DNA of 64,000 nucleotides from the NCBI RefSeq assembly GCF_013377785.1, contig NZ_JABXWT010000001.1:62001-126000 (forward strand), given 5' to 3'. Below the pieces are notes generated by a model. That model saw only the letters and a list, made by a program, of their open reading frames with translations. It did no database searches and had not been told where the DNA came from. Below, piece by piece: positions 52,183 to 61,109 of the stretch (the stretch's first letter is position 1; each line of letters starts with the position of its first letter). The stretch is from Ruegeria haliotis (GTDB taxonomy: Bacteria > Pseudomonadota > Alphaproteobacteria > Rhodobacterales > Rhodobacteraceae). A program made the translations under genes and the position numbers.

Positions 52183-53484
52183 ATGCCCGTTTTCCTCGAC
52201 ACCACGTCGCCCGACTTTGAACCCGCTTTCCAGACCCTGCTGAGCGCCAAGCGCGAGGACAGCCCGGACGTGGATGCGGTCGTCGCGCAGATCATCGAAG
52301 ATGTGCGCAGCCGGGGCGATGCGGCAGTGATCGAACTGACTGCCAAATTCGACCGGTTGCAGCTGGCGCCGGGAACGCTGGCTTTCAGCGCCGCGGAAAT
52401 CGCCGAGGCGGCAGCTCAGGTGTCCCAGCAGGATCGTGCCGCGTTGGAACTGGCCGCAGACCGTATCCGCGCCTATCACGAGAAACAGATGCCCGCAGAT
52501 CACGAATGGACGGATGAGGTCGGGGCAACCCTGGGCTGGCGCTGGTCTGCTGTGTCGGCTGCGGGGCTTTATGTGCCGGGCGGATTGGCGTCTTATCCGT
52601 CATCTGTCCTGATGAACGCCATTCCGGCCAAGGTGGCTGGGGTCAAGCGGTTAGCCATCGCCGTGCCAACGCCCGACGGGCAGGTGAATCCGTTGGTCCT
52701 GATGGCAGCGCAACTGTCAGGTGTAGATGAGATTTATCGCATTGGCGGGGCGCAGGCGATTGCTGCGTTGGCCTATGGCACGGAAACCATCGCACCGGTG
52801 GACAAGATTACCGGGCCAGGCAACGCGTTCGTCGCAGCGGCCAAGCGACGCGTCTTTGGCAAGGTTGGCATCGACATGATCGCGGGTCCCTCCGAGATTC
52901 TGGTGATTGCCGACAAAGACAACGACCCCGATTGGATCGCTTTGGATCTGCTCAGTCAGGCTGAACACGACGAAAGCGCGCAATCCATTCTGATCACGGA
53001 TGATGCGGCGTTTGGGCAAACGGTGGCACAGGCGGTGGAAAAGCGTTTGGAAACCCTGCAGCGCCGCGCCATCGCCGGCCCCAGCTGGCGCGATTTCGGC
53101 GCGGTTATCACCGTGCGGGATCTGGACGAGGCCGCTGCCTTGTCCAATCGCATCGCGCCGGAACATCTGGAGCTTTGCGTGACTGACCCGGTGGGTCTCA
53201 GCACCAAAACCATCCACGCAGGTGCGATTTTCCTGGGCCAGTACACGCCCGAGGCCATTGGCGATTACGTCGGCGGCCCCAACCACGTCCTGCCCACGGC
53301 GCGGTCGGCCCGGTTTTCTTCGGGTCTCAGCGTGATGGATTTCCTCAAACGTACCACGCTCAGCCAGATGACACCCCAAGCCCTGCGCGCCATTGGCCCC
53401 GCTGCGGCGCGACTGGCGCAGTCCGAAAGCCTTGAGGCGCACGGGCTATCTGTTCTGGCGCGGTTGGACCGGCTGAATGATTGA
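52183..53484 (+). CDS. hisD: Histidinol dehydrogenase
   Basis: A 433-residue Zn enzyme for the last two steps of histidine synthesis (histidinol to histidine). PGGLASYPSSVLMNAIPAKVAGV, GPGNAFVAAAKRRVFGKVGID and LLSQAEHDESAQSILIT carry cofactor and Zn ligands; GPNHVLPTARSARFSSGLSV near the C-terminus includes a catalytic His. The frame is open from 52069, but the ATG at 52183 with GGAG upstream gives the family-standard start MPVFLDTTSPDF. Followed by UPF0262 and LMW phosphatase genes, a conserved order in Rhodobacterales. Confidence 0.97.
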   Translation: MPVFLDTTSPDFEPAFQTLLSAKREDSPDVDAVVAQIIEDVRSRGDAAVIELTAKFDRLQLAPGTLAFSAAEIAEAAAQVSQQDRAALELAADRIRAYHEKQMPADHEWTDEVGATLGWRWSAVSAAGLYVPGGLASYPSSVLMNAIPAKVAGVKRLAIAVPTPDGQVNPLVLMAAQLSGVDEIYRIGGAQAIAALAYGTETIAPVDKITGPGNAFVAAAKRRVFGKVGIDMIAGPSEILVIADKDNDPDWIALDLLSQAEHDESAQSILITDDAAFGQTVAQAVEKRLETLQRRAIAGPSWRDFGAVITVRDLDEAAALSNRIAPEHLELCVTDPVGLSTKTIHAGAIFLGQYTPEAIGDYVGGPNHVLPTARSARFSSGLSVMDFLKRTTLSQMTPQALRAIGPAAARLAQSESLEAHGLSVLARLDRLND

Positions 53485-53569
53485 GCCGCGTAACAGAGCC
53501 GTTTCTGAACGTTGCCCATTCATTTCGCTTGTTATAGGTCTGACCTGACCTGAACGGACTATGACGCAT

Positions 53570-54049
53570 ATGACCCGCATTTCGCATATTGAACTGGATG
53601 ACCGAAACCTGCCGCTTCCGACGCCCGAGATCGAGCAGGAGCGCAAGGTCGCCATCTATGACCTGCTTGAGGACAACAGCTTTGCGCTGCCCACGCGCGA
53701 CGACCGCGTGGTGCCCGACGGTCCGTATCATGTCCAGCTGTCGATCCGTGACAAACGGCTGGTGTTCGATGTCGCCACCGAGGACAGCGAAAAGGCCGCC
53801 GAGTTTCACTTGTCGCTCGGGCCGTTTCGGCAGGTGGTCAAAGATTACTTTCAGATTTGCGAAAGCTATTTCAGCGCGGTGAAATCGCTGCCGCCCAGTC
53901 AGATCGAAACCATCGATATGGCACGGCGCGGAATTCACAACGAAGGTAGCCGCGTGCTGCAAGAGCGGTTGGAGGGTAAGGCCGACGTTGACACCGATAC
54001 CGCCCGCCGGTTGTTCACGCTGATCTGCGTGCTGCATTTCGGGGGCTGA
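53570..54049 (+). CDS. UPF0262 family protein
   Basis: A 159-residue protein of the UPF0262 family. Markers are ISHIELDDRNLPLPTPEIEQE, FDVATEDSEKAAEFHLSLGP, FRQVVKDYFQICESYFSAVK and DMARRGIHNEGSRVL. Usually located just after hisD in Rhodobacterales and related groups. ATG at 53570 is the family-typical start; 53561 is possible. No function is known. Confidence 0.9.
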   Translation: MTRISHIELDDRNLPLPTPEIEQERKVAIYDLLEDNSFALPTRDDRVVPDGPYHVQLSIRDKRLVFDVATEDSEKAAEFHLSLGPFRQVVKDYFQICESYFSAVKSLPPSQIETIDMARRGIHNEGSRVLQERLEGKADVDTDTARRLFTLICVLHFGG

Positions 54050-54052
54050 CGC

Positions 54053-54505
54053 GTGAAGTCGCTGCCGCAGTCGGTCCTGTTTTGTTGTGACCACAACGCG
54101 GTTCGGTCCCCTATGGCCGAAGGGCTGATGAAGAAATTCTATGGCACCGGCACCTATGTGCAATCTGCTGGTGTGCACAATGATCTGGAAATCGATGGCT
54201 TCAGCATCGCCGCCTGTCAGGAGGTGGGCGTCGAGCTGTCCCGTCACCGGTCGCGGTCGTTTGACGAGATGCAGGAATGGGGCGACGACCTCAGTTCCTT
54301 TGACCTGATTGTTGCACTGTCCCCGGCCAGTCAGCGCAAAGCGCTGGAATTTACCCGGGTTTTCCATCTGGATGTCGATTATTGGCCAATAATGGACCCT
54401 ACCGGGATGGGCGAAACCCGCGAACAAAAGTTACACCACTACCGACAAACCCGCGATCAGATCATCCAGCATCTCAAGGACAGCTGGGGCGAGCCTACGG
54501 AGTGA
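54053..54505 (+). CDS. Low-molecular-weight phosphotyrosine phosphatase family protein
   Basis: A 150-residue protein with the P-loop C12-x5-R18-S (CDHNAVRSP), typical of LMW phosphatases and related arsenate reductases. The general-acid loop with Asp is in PIMDPTGMGETRE. GTG start at 54053, 3 bp after the UPF0262 stop. Cellular substrate is unknown; the conserved hisD-UPF0262-phosphatase order suggests a housekeeping role. Confidence 0.88.
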   Translation: MKSLPQSVLFCCDHNAVRSPMAEGLMKKFYGTGTYVQSAGVHNDLEIDGFSIAACQEVGVELSRHRSRSFDEMQEWGDDLSSFDLIVALSPASQRKALEFTRVFHLDVDYWPIMDPTGMGETREQKLHHYRQTRDQIIQHLKDSWGEPTE

Positions 54506-54507
54506 CC

Positions 54508-54906
54508 ATGAACCAGACCGTCAAAACCTATTTCGATGCCTTCAACGCCGGTGATGTGGACGGCATGCTGGCCTGCCTGTCGGACGATATTGCCCATCAC
54601 GTCAACGAAGGGCAAATCCGCACCGGCAAAGAGAAATTTGCCGCGTTCTGCGCCCATATGAACCGCTGCTATCGTGAAAACCTGACTGACATCGTGATCT
54701 TCCAGGCCGAGGGCGGCACACGTGCCGCTGCCGAGTTCATCGTGAACGGCACCTATCTGGAAACCGACGAAGGGTTGCCGGACGCCCACGGCCAGACCTA
54801 TCGCCTGCCTGCCGGATCCTTCTTTGATCTGAAGGACGGCAAAATCAGCCGCGTCACTACATTCTACAATCTGGCGGATTGGGCCAGGCAGGTCTCGAAT
54901 GGCTAA
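54508..54906 (+). CDS. SnoaL-like / NTF2-fold protein
   Basis: A 132-residue cone-fold protein: TYFDAFNAGDVDGMLACLSD DI at the start, VNEGQIRTGKEKFAAFCAHM, then AAEFIVNGTYLETDEGLPDA and the C-terminal GKISRVTTFYNLADWARQV. Related to ketosteroid isomerase-like proteins. It starts 2 bp after the phosphatase stop and overlaps the following GNAT gene by 8 bp. The reaction is unknown. Confidence 0.85.
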   Translation: MNQTVKTYFDAFNAGDVDGMLACLSDDIAHHVNEGQIRTGKEKFAAFCAHMNRCYRENLTDIVIFQAEGGTRAAAEFIVNGTYLETDEGLPDAHGQTYRLPAGSFFDLKDGKISRVTTFYNLADWARQVSNG

Positions 54907-55492
54907 GATCTCTCGGGTGCGTGCATTGACGGGGGCGGCGCGTTCCGATGCCTTGGACGATGTCGCGCGGCTGCGGATCGAAGTGTTTCGCGTCTGGCCG
55001 TACCTGTATGACGGCGACCTGGATTACGAGCGTAAGTACTTGCAATCCTACCGCGACAGCGAACAGGCGATCGTGGTCGGTGCCTTTGACGGAGGCCGCT
55101 TGGTTGGTGCATCCACTGGTGCGCCTCTGGCAGATCACGCCGAAGATTTCGCAGCGGCGTTCGATGGGTCAGGTTTGAACCTCGGCGACATCTTCTATTG
55201 CGCGGAATCTGTGCTGTTGTCGGACTATCGCGGGCAAGGTGTGGGTCACCAGTTCTTTGATCTGCGCGAGGCTCATGCCCGAAACCTCGGCTTCACCAAA
55301 TGCGCCTTCTGCAGCGTCCAACGCCCGACGGACCATCCGATGCGGCCCGACGAATATCGCCCGCTGGATGCTTTCTGGAAGGCGCGGGGGTATGAGCCGC
55401 TACCGGATGTCATCGCGCAGTTTTCGTGGAAGGATATTGGGGACGAGGGGGAGAGTCTGAAGCCGTTGCGGTTTTGGATACGGGATTTGTAA
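54899..55492 (+). CDS. GNAT family N-acetyltransferase
   Basis: A 197-residue protein with acetyl-CoA-binding pattern SVLLSDYRGQGVGHQFFDLRE (in parts: YRGQGVG). RLRIEVFRVWPYLYDGDLDY and GYEPLPDVIAQFSWKDIGD are typical of a group annotated as GNAT acetyltransferase in roseobacters. It overlaps the NTF2-fold gene and closes this operon. Substrate not known. Confidence 0.87.
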   Translation: MAKISRVRALTGAARSDALDDVARLRIEVFRVWPYLYDGDLDYERKYLQSYRDSEQAIVVGAFDGGRLVGASTGAPLADHAEDFAAAFDGSGLNLGDIFYCAESVLLSDYRGQGVGHQFFDLREAHARNLGFTKCAFCSVQRPTDHPMRPDEYRPLDAFWKARGYEPLPDVIAQFSWKDIGDEGESLKPLRFWIRDL

Positions 55493-55628
55493 GTGACTTT
55501 TGTCTGCCATGCGGACATTGCTGCCATTCGGTTGAGCCTGTGAGTTGTCGAGCATGGATGAACCTTGTTAAGCGCGCCACTCTCGCCGTAAGTGCTCAGA
55601 GTGCAGATTGCTTCCAGAAAGGAAAGTC

Positions 55629-56447
55629 GTGATTAAACAACTTCTTCAAAGTGCAATTGTTTTGTTTGTACTTACTCTTACGTTTTTCTGGTCGGCAGGT
55701 TCGAGCGAAAGTGAACAACCTGAGGCACAGCACGAGCTGTTCGCTGCTGGAGGGAAATGGGTTGCTCAAGACATTTCTTGGGTAGAATACAAAGACCATT
55801 GGCGGGTCAGGACGTTGGCCACATTAGTGGAGCTACGTAATGGACCGTTGCTATTCACTGAGGCATTGAGAGCGCTTTGCGACGAAGTTATTGTTAACTT
55901 GCCGAATGCACCCTCTGAGGTAAGTCAGGAGGATGTCTATCGGGTGGAGTTGAATATACGCAGCTTTTTGCCGGGCGATAACCGCAGCCCTGCCTTTTCT
56001 CAGGCTATTCCAATACAGGTAAGGCGAGAAGTCTGCCAGATGAAGCCTGATGGAGAACTGTACTTCAACTCTTACCCGGCGCAACTTGAAGACTGGGAAG
56101 TAACAAAGGTTCTCTACGGTGTCGAAGAGTCAGGGGAACACGGGATTACACTGCATTTTCGCGCCATAGACTCTGCTACCAGCGGCAAACTTCCATTCAT
56201 GGAGGCCTGCAATGCGTTCTTTGCTGATCCTTCTCCAGCGCTTGGCAAACTGAAGCAACTGGTTGAATTGCCGGATGACCTGAGCGGGTATCGTATTAAA
56301 GTCGCTATGTTTGACGACCCTGACGTCAGCGTGGCTTTCAATGAACCTGCTGACTACGGAATTTATGTTTACAAGAACGATGATTTTCAGGTGTTCAAAC
56401 TATCTAAAGAACAGTGCATCTCGTGGCCGGAGAGCGCTTCGCAATGA
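55629..56447 (+). CDS. Hypothetical secreted or membrane-anchored protein
   Basis: A 272-residue protein without recognised family. The start is GTG at 55629, preceded by AAAGGA; residues about 5-25 (QLLQSAIVLFVLTLTFFWSAG) form a signal anchor or peptide. The rest is a mixed, soluble domain with EVIVNLPNAPSEVSQEDVYR and GHEITLHFRAIDS-like strands. Base composition is clearly more AT-rich and codon use is less GC-biased than neighbours, suggesting recent acquisition. Followed by a convergent SemiSWEET gene. Role unknown. Confidence 0.7.
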   Translation: MIKQLLQSAIVLFVLTLTFFWSAGSSESEQPEAQHELFAAGGKWVAQDISWVEYKDHWRVRTLATLVELRNGPLLFTEALRALCDEVIVNLPNAPSEVSQEDVYRVELNIRSFLPGDNRSPAFSQAIPIQVRREVCQMKPDGELYFNSYPAQLEDWEVTKVLYGVEESGEHGITLHFRAIDSATSGKLPFMEACNAFFADPSPALGKLKQLVELPDDLSGYRIKVAMFDDPDVSVAFNEPADYGIYVYKNDDFQVFKLSKEQCISWPESASQ

Positions 56448-56547
56448 CCAAATCGTGGTTTTGCGATCCCAGTTACAATAACTTTTTAAGTAGGTTTGGG
56501 CTCGGAGCGGTCATCTGGCAGTCAACGCTCGGGTTCCCAAGTTTGGA

Positions 56548-56871
56548 TCAGAATGTGATCCCACTGTGAATTAGAATGCCAACGACCATTAAGATGTTGA
56601 GTGCCATTGAAAGGCCGTTCCCAACGTAGATTGGCAACTTACCTACCACCAAACCATAGATGAACCAGAGCAAGGACAGGGCCGCGTACAACGACCATGT
56701 AATCAAAGACTGGCCGGAAGCGTGTTGTGAATGCGTGAAGTAAAGTTTTACAAGTTGGGGGAGCGTCGCGAAGGGACCCACGACACCAACAAAAACCATG
56801 AACCCTTCAAAGCGTTTCAACCATTGACCAAGGTTTGTTTTTTCAAGCTTTTGAGCAAATGTCTCGGCCAT
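56548..56871 (-). CDS. SemiSWEET / PQ-loop transporter
   Basis: A 107-residue protein with three helices: GFMVFVGVVGPFATLPQLVK, SLITWSLYAALSLLWFIYGL and IYVGNGLSMALNILMVVGIL. TLPQL is the PQ-loop motif. SemiSWEETs dimerise to move sugars or other small compounds. ATG at 56871. Like the neighbouring hypothetical gene it is more AT-rich than its surroundings. Confidence 0.85.
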   Translation of the reverse strand: MAETFAQKLEKTNLGQWLKRFEGFMVFVGVVGPFATLPQLVKLYFTHSQHASGQSLITWSLYAALSLLWFIYGLVVGKLPIYVGNGLSMALNILMVVGILIHSGITF

Positions 56872-57096
56872 GGCAGAACTCCTTATCCCGCACCTTCAAT
56901 ACTCAAACTGCTTGAGCCGTGATTGGCGCCTGAGGTCGCCCAAAGTATAAGCGTTCCAAATCCACAAGACCACCGATGGTCGATAAGGGCTCAAAACGGA
57001 ACTAGCCGTTCAAAACCCAAGGCTGCAGGATTGGGCTATACAGCCCGCGAACTCACACTTAAATTTTGCCCGAGTTTGACCTGCAAGGAATGCCCC

Positions 57097-57972
57097 ATGA
57101 AAGTCGCAACTGCTGCATACAATCTCGACTGGCTCGACAGCTGGGCACAGTACGAGGACAAGTTGGAGGCGTGGGTGGCCGAGGCCGCAGGGCAGGGCGC
57201 TGATCTTCTGGTGTTCCCCGAATACGGGGCCATGGAACTTTCGACGCTGGACGGGGCCAAGGTCGCCGGTGATCTGGAGCGTTCGATCCGCGCGGTTTCT
57301 GACCGGATGGAAGATGTACGAAACGTACATGTGCGCCTCGCGAAACAGTACAAAACGTACATTTTGGGTGCGTCAGCCCCAGTTCTGGTGGGTTCCGGCC
57401 GCCCGGTGAACCGGGCCGAGTTTTATGCGCCCGACGGTCGGCATGATCATCAAGACAAGCAAATCATGACCCGGTTCGAGCGCGAGTCATGGGACATCGC
57501 CCCCGGTGGCCCGCTGAAACTGTTTGACACGGCGTTGGGCAAAATCGGCGTGCTGATCTGTTATGACAGCGAGTTTCCTCTGCTGGGCCGTGCGCTCCGT
57601 GAGGCGGATCTGATCCTGATGCCGTCGTGTACCGAGGCGCTGTCTGGCTATTGGCGGGTGCGCATTGGCGCAATGTCGCGCGCGCTGGAAAATCAATGTG
57701 TTACGGTCATGGCATCCCTTGTCGGAGCGAATGAGTGGTCCGAAGCGGTGGACATGAACACCGGAACGGGCGGTGTCTTCGGGCCGCCAGATGTTGGGTT
57801 CCCCCCAACGGGTGTTTTGTCCGAAGGCGTTTTGAACCAACCCGGCTGGACCTATGCGCAGGTTGATCCCTCGGTGATCGCCAATGTCCGCGCTGACGGC
57901 CACGTCCTGAACCGAAGCCATTGGGTGGAACAGGAGCCCCGAGTCGATTCAGTCACAATATCTGCCCTTTAG
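57097..57972 (+). CDS. Carbon-nitrogen hydrolase (nitrilase superfamily)
   Basis: A 291-residue amidase-fold protein. Catalytic residues E42 (FPEYGAME), K121 (HQDKQIMTRFE) and C155 (LICYDSEFP) are all present. It probably hydrolyses an amide such as omega-amides or carbamoylamines. The ATG at 57097 has AAGGA upstream; longer frames begin inside AT-rich leader. Followed by infA, apparently as a separate unit. Substrate not determinable. Confidence 0.92.
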   Translation: MKVATAAYNLDWLDSWAQYEDKLEAWVAEAAGQGADLLVFPEYGAMELSTLDGAKVAGDLERSIRAVSDRMEDVRNVHVRLAKQYKTYILGASAPVLVGSGRPVNRAEFYAPDGRHDHQDKQIMTRFERESWDIAPGGPLKLFDTALGKIGVLICYDSEFPLLGRALREADLILMPSCTEALSGYWRVRIGAMSRALENQCVTVMASLVGANEWSEAVDMNTGTGGVFGPPDVGFPPTGVLSEGVLNQPGWTYAQVDPSVIANVRADGHVLNRSHWVEQEPRVDSVTISAL

Positions 57973-58023
57973 GTGATTCCGCCCTTGAAATAAGGCCGGA
58001 ATAGGCTCATTTAGGCGCACATC

Positions 58024-58040
58024 CCCGCAGATTCTGCGGG
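58024..58040. terminator. Hairpin in the infA leader
   Basis: CCCGCAG-ATT-CTGCGGG, a perfect 7-bp stem 24 bp before the infA start. It could end the nitrilase transcript or be part of the infA leader. No T-tract. Confidence 0.4.
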
Positions 58041-58063
58041 TGCAACGTAATTATGGAGACAAC

Positions 58064-58282
58064 ATGGCCAAGGAAGATACGCTCGAATTTCCCGGTGTCG
58101 TGAAGGAACTCCTGCCTAATGCGACGTTTCGGGTCGAGCTGGAAAACGGCCATGAGATCATCGCACATACGGCAGGCAAGATGCGCAAAAACCGCATCCG
58201 TGTTCTGGCTGGCGACAAAGTTCAGGTCGAAATGACCCCCTATGATCTGACCAAGGGTCGGATCAACTACCGCTTCAAGTAA
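58064..58282 (+). CDS. infA: Translation initiation factor IF-1
   Basis: A 72-residue OB-fold protein: [40 protein letters not shown] and the terminal [11 protein letters not shown] are the IF-1 sequence. ATG at 58064 follows TGGAGA. It begins the conserved infA-maf-RNase E/G-yacG operon. Confidence 0.98.
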   Translation: MAKEDTLEFPGVVKELLPNATFRVELENGHEIIAHTAGKMRKNRIRVLAGDKVQVEMTPYDLTKGRINYRFK

Positions 58283-58293
58283 CGCCTGCCACA

Positions 58294-58872
58294 ATGGCGT
58301 TTATCTTAGGATCGGGCAGCCCAAGGCGGCTGGACCTGCTGGCCCAGCTTGGCGTGCAGCCCGATGCCATTTGCCCCCCCGACATCGACGAAACGCCGCT
58401 GAAAGGCGAGTTGCCGGTTCCCTATTGCAGTCGTATTGCGCGCGAAAAAGTGCAGGCAGTTCAGGCGGATGCCGGTGATATTGTCCTGTGCGCAGACACC
58501 ACCGTGGCGCTGGGCCGTCGCATTCTGGGCAAACCGGAAAACGCGGGCCAGGCTGCCGAGTTTCTACACGCATTGTCCGGACGGCGACACCGGGTTGTTA
58601 CATCGGTCGCGGTCCGCTGCGGTGAGAGGTTGCTGCAGCGCGACGTGGTTTCTCAGGTCAAGGTCAAACGCTTGTCGGATACCGAAGTAAACGCCTACCT
58701 TGCGACAGGCGACTGGCACGGCAAGGCCGGAGCCTACGCAATTCAGGGGCCTGCCGGCGCGTTCGTTCCGTGGATTTCGGGCTCGTTTACTGGCATTGTT
58801 GGCCTGCCATTGTCAGAAACAGCAGGTCTGCTACAGGCCATTGGTTACCCATTGTACGGAGAGGCGCCATGA
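58294..58872 (+). CDS. maf: Maf family nucleotide pyrophosphatase
   Basis: A 192-residue protein with [19 protein letters not shown] at the start (Maf signature), [30 protein letters not shown] and [21 protein letters not shown] (in parts). Maf proteins hydrolyse non-canonical or dTTP/UTP-type nucleotides. Starts 11 bp after infA and overlaps the next gene by 4 bp. Confidence 0.95.
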   Translation: MAFILGSGSPRRLDLLAQLGVQPDAICPPDIDETPLKGELPVPYCSRIAREKVQAVQADAGDIVLCADTTVALGRRILGKPENAGQAAEFLHALSGRRHRVVTSVAVRCGERLLQRDVVSQVKVKRLSDTEVNAYLATGDWHGKAGAYAIQGPAGAFVPWISGSFTGIVGLPLSETAGLLQAIGYPLYGEAP

Positions 58873-59891
58873 AAGGCCGCACCATCGTTCTGGACCATAT
58901 CGAGGGCCGCGAAGCCGCAGCTTTGATGGTCGACGGCAAGCTGGATGATTTACTGATCGCCGGAGACGCGCCACCCCCTGGCACGATCTATCGCGCACGC
59001 GCTGATCGGCCCGTAAAAGGGCAGGGCGGCATGTTTCTGTCAACACCGGATGGTCCGGCTTTTCTGCGCCAGATCAAAGGGCTCGCGCCCGGGGCGCTTT
59101 TGTTGGTGCAAGTGACCGGCTATGCCGAGCCCGGAAAGGCTTTGCCCGTAACCGATCGAGTTTTGTTCAAAGGCCGATATGCGATTGTGACACCGGATGC
59201 GCCTGGTCTGAATATCTCACGCAGCATCCGTGACGAGGACGAACGGGACCGTCTGCTGGAAATAGCACATGAGCAGATGGGCGAATGTCCCTACGGGCTG
59301 ATCCTGCGTTCGTGCTGTCTTGGCGCGGACGCAGATGAAATTGCTGAAGACATCAACGCAATGCTGGCACAGGCGGAGCAAGTCTTGAACGACCCGGGAA
59401 CCGAGGCCGAGACCCTCGGAGAGGGTGACAATCCACATATCCTGGCCTGGCGAGACTGGACCGATCCTGCAGATATCGTCACCGAGGCTGGCGGGTTCGA
59501 AATGCACGGCGTACTGGATGCGCTGGACGTGGCGCGCGGCATTGCTGAGCCTCTGGCGGGGGGAGGGCATATGTATGTCGAAACCACCCGAGCATTGGTT
59601 GCAATCGATGTGAACACCGGCCCCGACAGCTCTCTTGCGGCCGGAACCAAGGCCAATATTGCCTGCGCCAAACAGCTCGCCCGGGCATTGCGAGTGCGGG
59701 GCTTAGGTGGTCAAATTACTCTGGATCTGGCCCCAATGCCAAAGAAGGATCGACGTGGGTTCGAACAAGCCTTGCGGGCAGCGTTCAAAGCGGACCCGGT
59801 CGAGACAGCGTTGGTTGGTTGGACCCCATTGGGACACTTTGAGTTGCAACGAAAACGCGGTCGCCTTCCACTGAGCGAGGTGCTGAAATGA
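58869..59891 (+). CDS. Ribonuclease E/G family protein (short form)
   Basis: A 340-residue protein with the DNase-like catalytic core motifs: [10 protein letters not shown] with Asp, and TLDLAPM in place of the DFIDM-like second Asp site. It lacks the long scaffold of RNase E, and the order of parts fits the short RNase G-like proteins found between maf and yacG in Rhodobacterales. ATG at 58869 overlaps the Maf stop. Expected role is RNA processing; full activity is not certain because the S1 and Zn-link parts are reduced. Confidence 0.88.
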   Translation: MKGRTIVLDHIEGREAAALMVDGKLDDLLIAGDAPPPGTIYRARADRPVKGQGGMFLSTPDGPAFLRQIKGLAPGALLLVQVTGYAEPGKALPVTDRVLFKGRYAIVTPDAPGLNISRSIRDEDERDRLLEIAHEQMGECPYGLILRSCCLGADADEIAEDINAMLAQAEQVLNDPGTEAETLGEGDNPHILAWRDWTDPADIVTEAGGFEMHGVLDALDVARGIAEPLAGGGHMYVETTRALVAIDVNTGPDSSLAAGTKANIACAKQLARALRVRGLGGQITLDLAPMPKKDRRGFEQALRAAFKADPVETALVGWTPLGHFELQRKRGRLPLSEVLK

Positions 59892-60070
59892 GCTGTCCGA
59901 TCTGTGATGAAGACACTGTCATCAAGTTCCGCCCGTTCTGCTCAAAACGCTGCGCAGACATTGATCTGGCCAAGTGGCTGAACGGTTCTTATGCAGTCCC
60001 GTCGCAGCGGGAAGAAGACATGGAAGCGGACGTTTCCGAGAACGACAACGCGGTTCAGCGACCTCACTGA
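59888..60070 (+). CDS. yacG: DNA gyrase inhibitor YacG
   Basis: A 60-residue Zn-finger protein. Four Cys in CPIC ... FCSKRC bind Zn, followed by ADIDLAKWLNGSYAVP, the family signature. YacG binds GyrB and inhibits gyrase. Overlaps the RNase E/G stop by 4 bp and ends the operon. Confidence 0.95.
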   Translation: MSCPICDEDTVIKFRPFCSKRCADIDLAKWLNGSYAVPSQREEDMEADVSENDNAVQRPH

Positions 60071-60150
60071 AAAAATGTCAAAAAGCCTCTGGACACTGCG
60101 GGGTGCAAGTCATAGAACGCCTCCACCCAACGGCAAACGCCGTTCCCGTG

Positions 60151-60225
60151 CCCGGGTAGCTCAGGGGTAGAGCAGTGGATTGAAAATCCTCGTGTCGGTG
60201 GTTCGATTCCGCCCCTGGGCACCAC
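60151..60225 (+). tRNA. tRNA-Phe (anticodon GAA)
   Basis: A 75-nt tRNA. Acceptor GCCCGGG/CCTGGGC, D arm TAGCTCAGGGGTAGAGC, anticodon loop TTGAAAA with GAA at 60183-60185, T-loop GGTTCGATTCC, CCA encoded. The anticodon stem GTGGA/TCCTC has one U-U mismatch. An AACGGC/GCCGTT hairpin lies just upstream (60130-60145). Integration remnants follow downstream. Confidence 0.95.
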
Positions 60226-60533
60226 TTAAATATCTGATAAAATTGAATAAGGCCTGCCGTGAGTATGCCGGTTGTGCTTGTCGTATTTGACTTGGGTGCC
60301 ATATGGGTGCCACCAGCCTGAGTATAGCGCGGCGGCAGCTTTCGGACACAGCGGTGCGATTTTCCGGACAACTTGACGTAGCTTTTGGTGAGTTGGCCAG
60401 CCAAGCGTTAGCTAGATGATAGCGATGGGTGGCAAGTGTTGATCCCACCGGGGTCTGTCAGGTCCAGAATGGATAGCAATGGGATCAAGATCATCATCCA
60501 GCCAGCTACCATTAATCCAAGATCACCAAGCAC

Positions 60534-60851
60534 ATGCGAGGGGTGGAACTGAAACTGTATCTTGGCGATGCACCGCCTGAGATTAATCAAACACTTATCC
60601 GCAACATTATCAAGGCGCGCCACTGGTTAGCGATGATCATTGATGACAAAACATTTTCCAGAATCGCGGAAGAAGAAGGTACCTCCAAACGCCGTGTTTA
60701 GGATGTTGTCGATTTGGCGATGCTGGCACCAGGAGTTCTTGATTCCATCGCCGCGGGCGAACAGCTTGACAGGCTGACCACGGATTACCTGATCAAGTCG
60801 GGCTTCCCGGCGATCTGGTCAGATCAGCACAAGCAGTTCGCTGCGCTCTGA
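60534..60851 (+). pseudogene. Recombinase family protein, decayed C-terminal part
   Basis: Reading from 60534 gives RGVELKLYLGDAPPEINQTL, KARHWLAMIIDDKTFSRIAE, EEGTSKRRV, an amber codon at 60699-60701, then DVVDLAMLAPGVLDSIAAGE, TDYLIKSGFPAIWSDQHKQF and a stop at 60849. This resembles the C-terminal regulatory region of large serine recombinases of Rhodobacterales mobile elements (HTH-like RIAEEEGTSKRRV, then APxxLDAIxxG and FPxxWxxQ). The stop replaces a probable CAG (Gln). The catalytic N-terminal part is absent; the sequence 60226-60533 shows no intact gene. It is next to tRNA-Phe, a common integration site. Confidence 0.7.
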
Positions 60852-61034
60852 CCTACAAACTCTCCCCAAGACACCAAACTCGTACCGTGGGAATCGCGAA
60901 CTGAAGCTGCGGCCCGAAATCTACCATTGTTGCGCATAAACTCAGGTCTCAGCTCGAACAGTCGGATGATAACCTGCTGAAAACACGCGGTAATAGGCGA
61001 ACATATATTCAGTGCGTGATTTTAGGGAAAATCA

Positions 61035-61109
61035 TGGCTGGGGTGGTAGGATTCGAACCTACGATACACAGTACCAAAAACTGCTGCCTTACCACTTGGC
61101 TACACCCCA
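61035..61109 (-). tRNA. tRNA-Gln (anticodon TTG)
   Basis: A 75-nt tRNA on the minus strand. Acceptor TGGGGTG with its partner near the 3' end, D arm AGCCAAGTGGTAAGGC, anticodon stem GCAGT/ACTGT, loop TTTTGGT (anticodon TTG), T-loop GGTTCGAATCC and encoded CCA. Confidence 0.95.

Noticed and set aside
60291..60322. GGGTGCCA direct repeats after tRNA-Phe as attachment sites
   Set aside because: They do not repeat the tRNA-Phe 3' end and are too short to support an att call.
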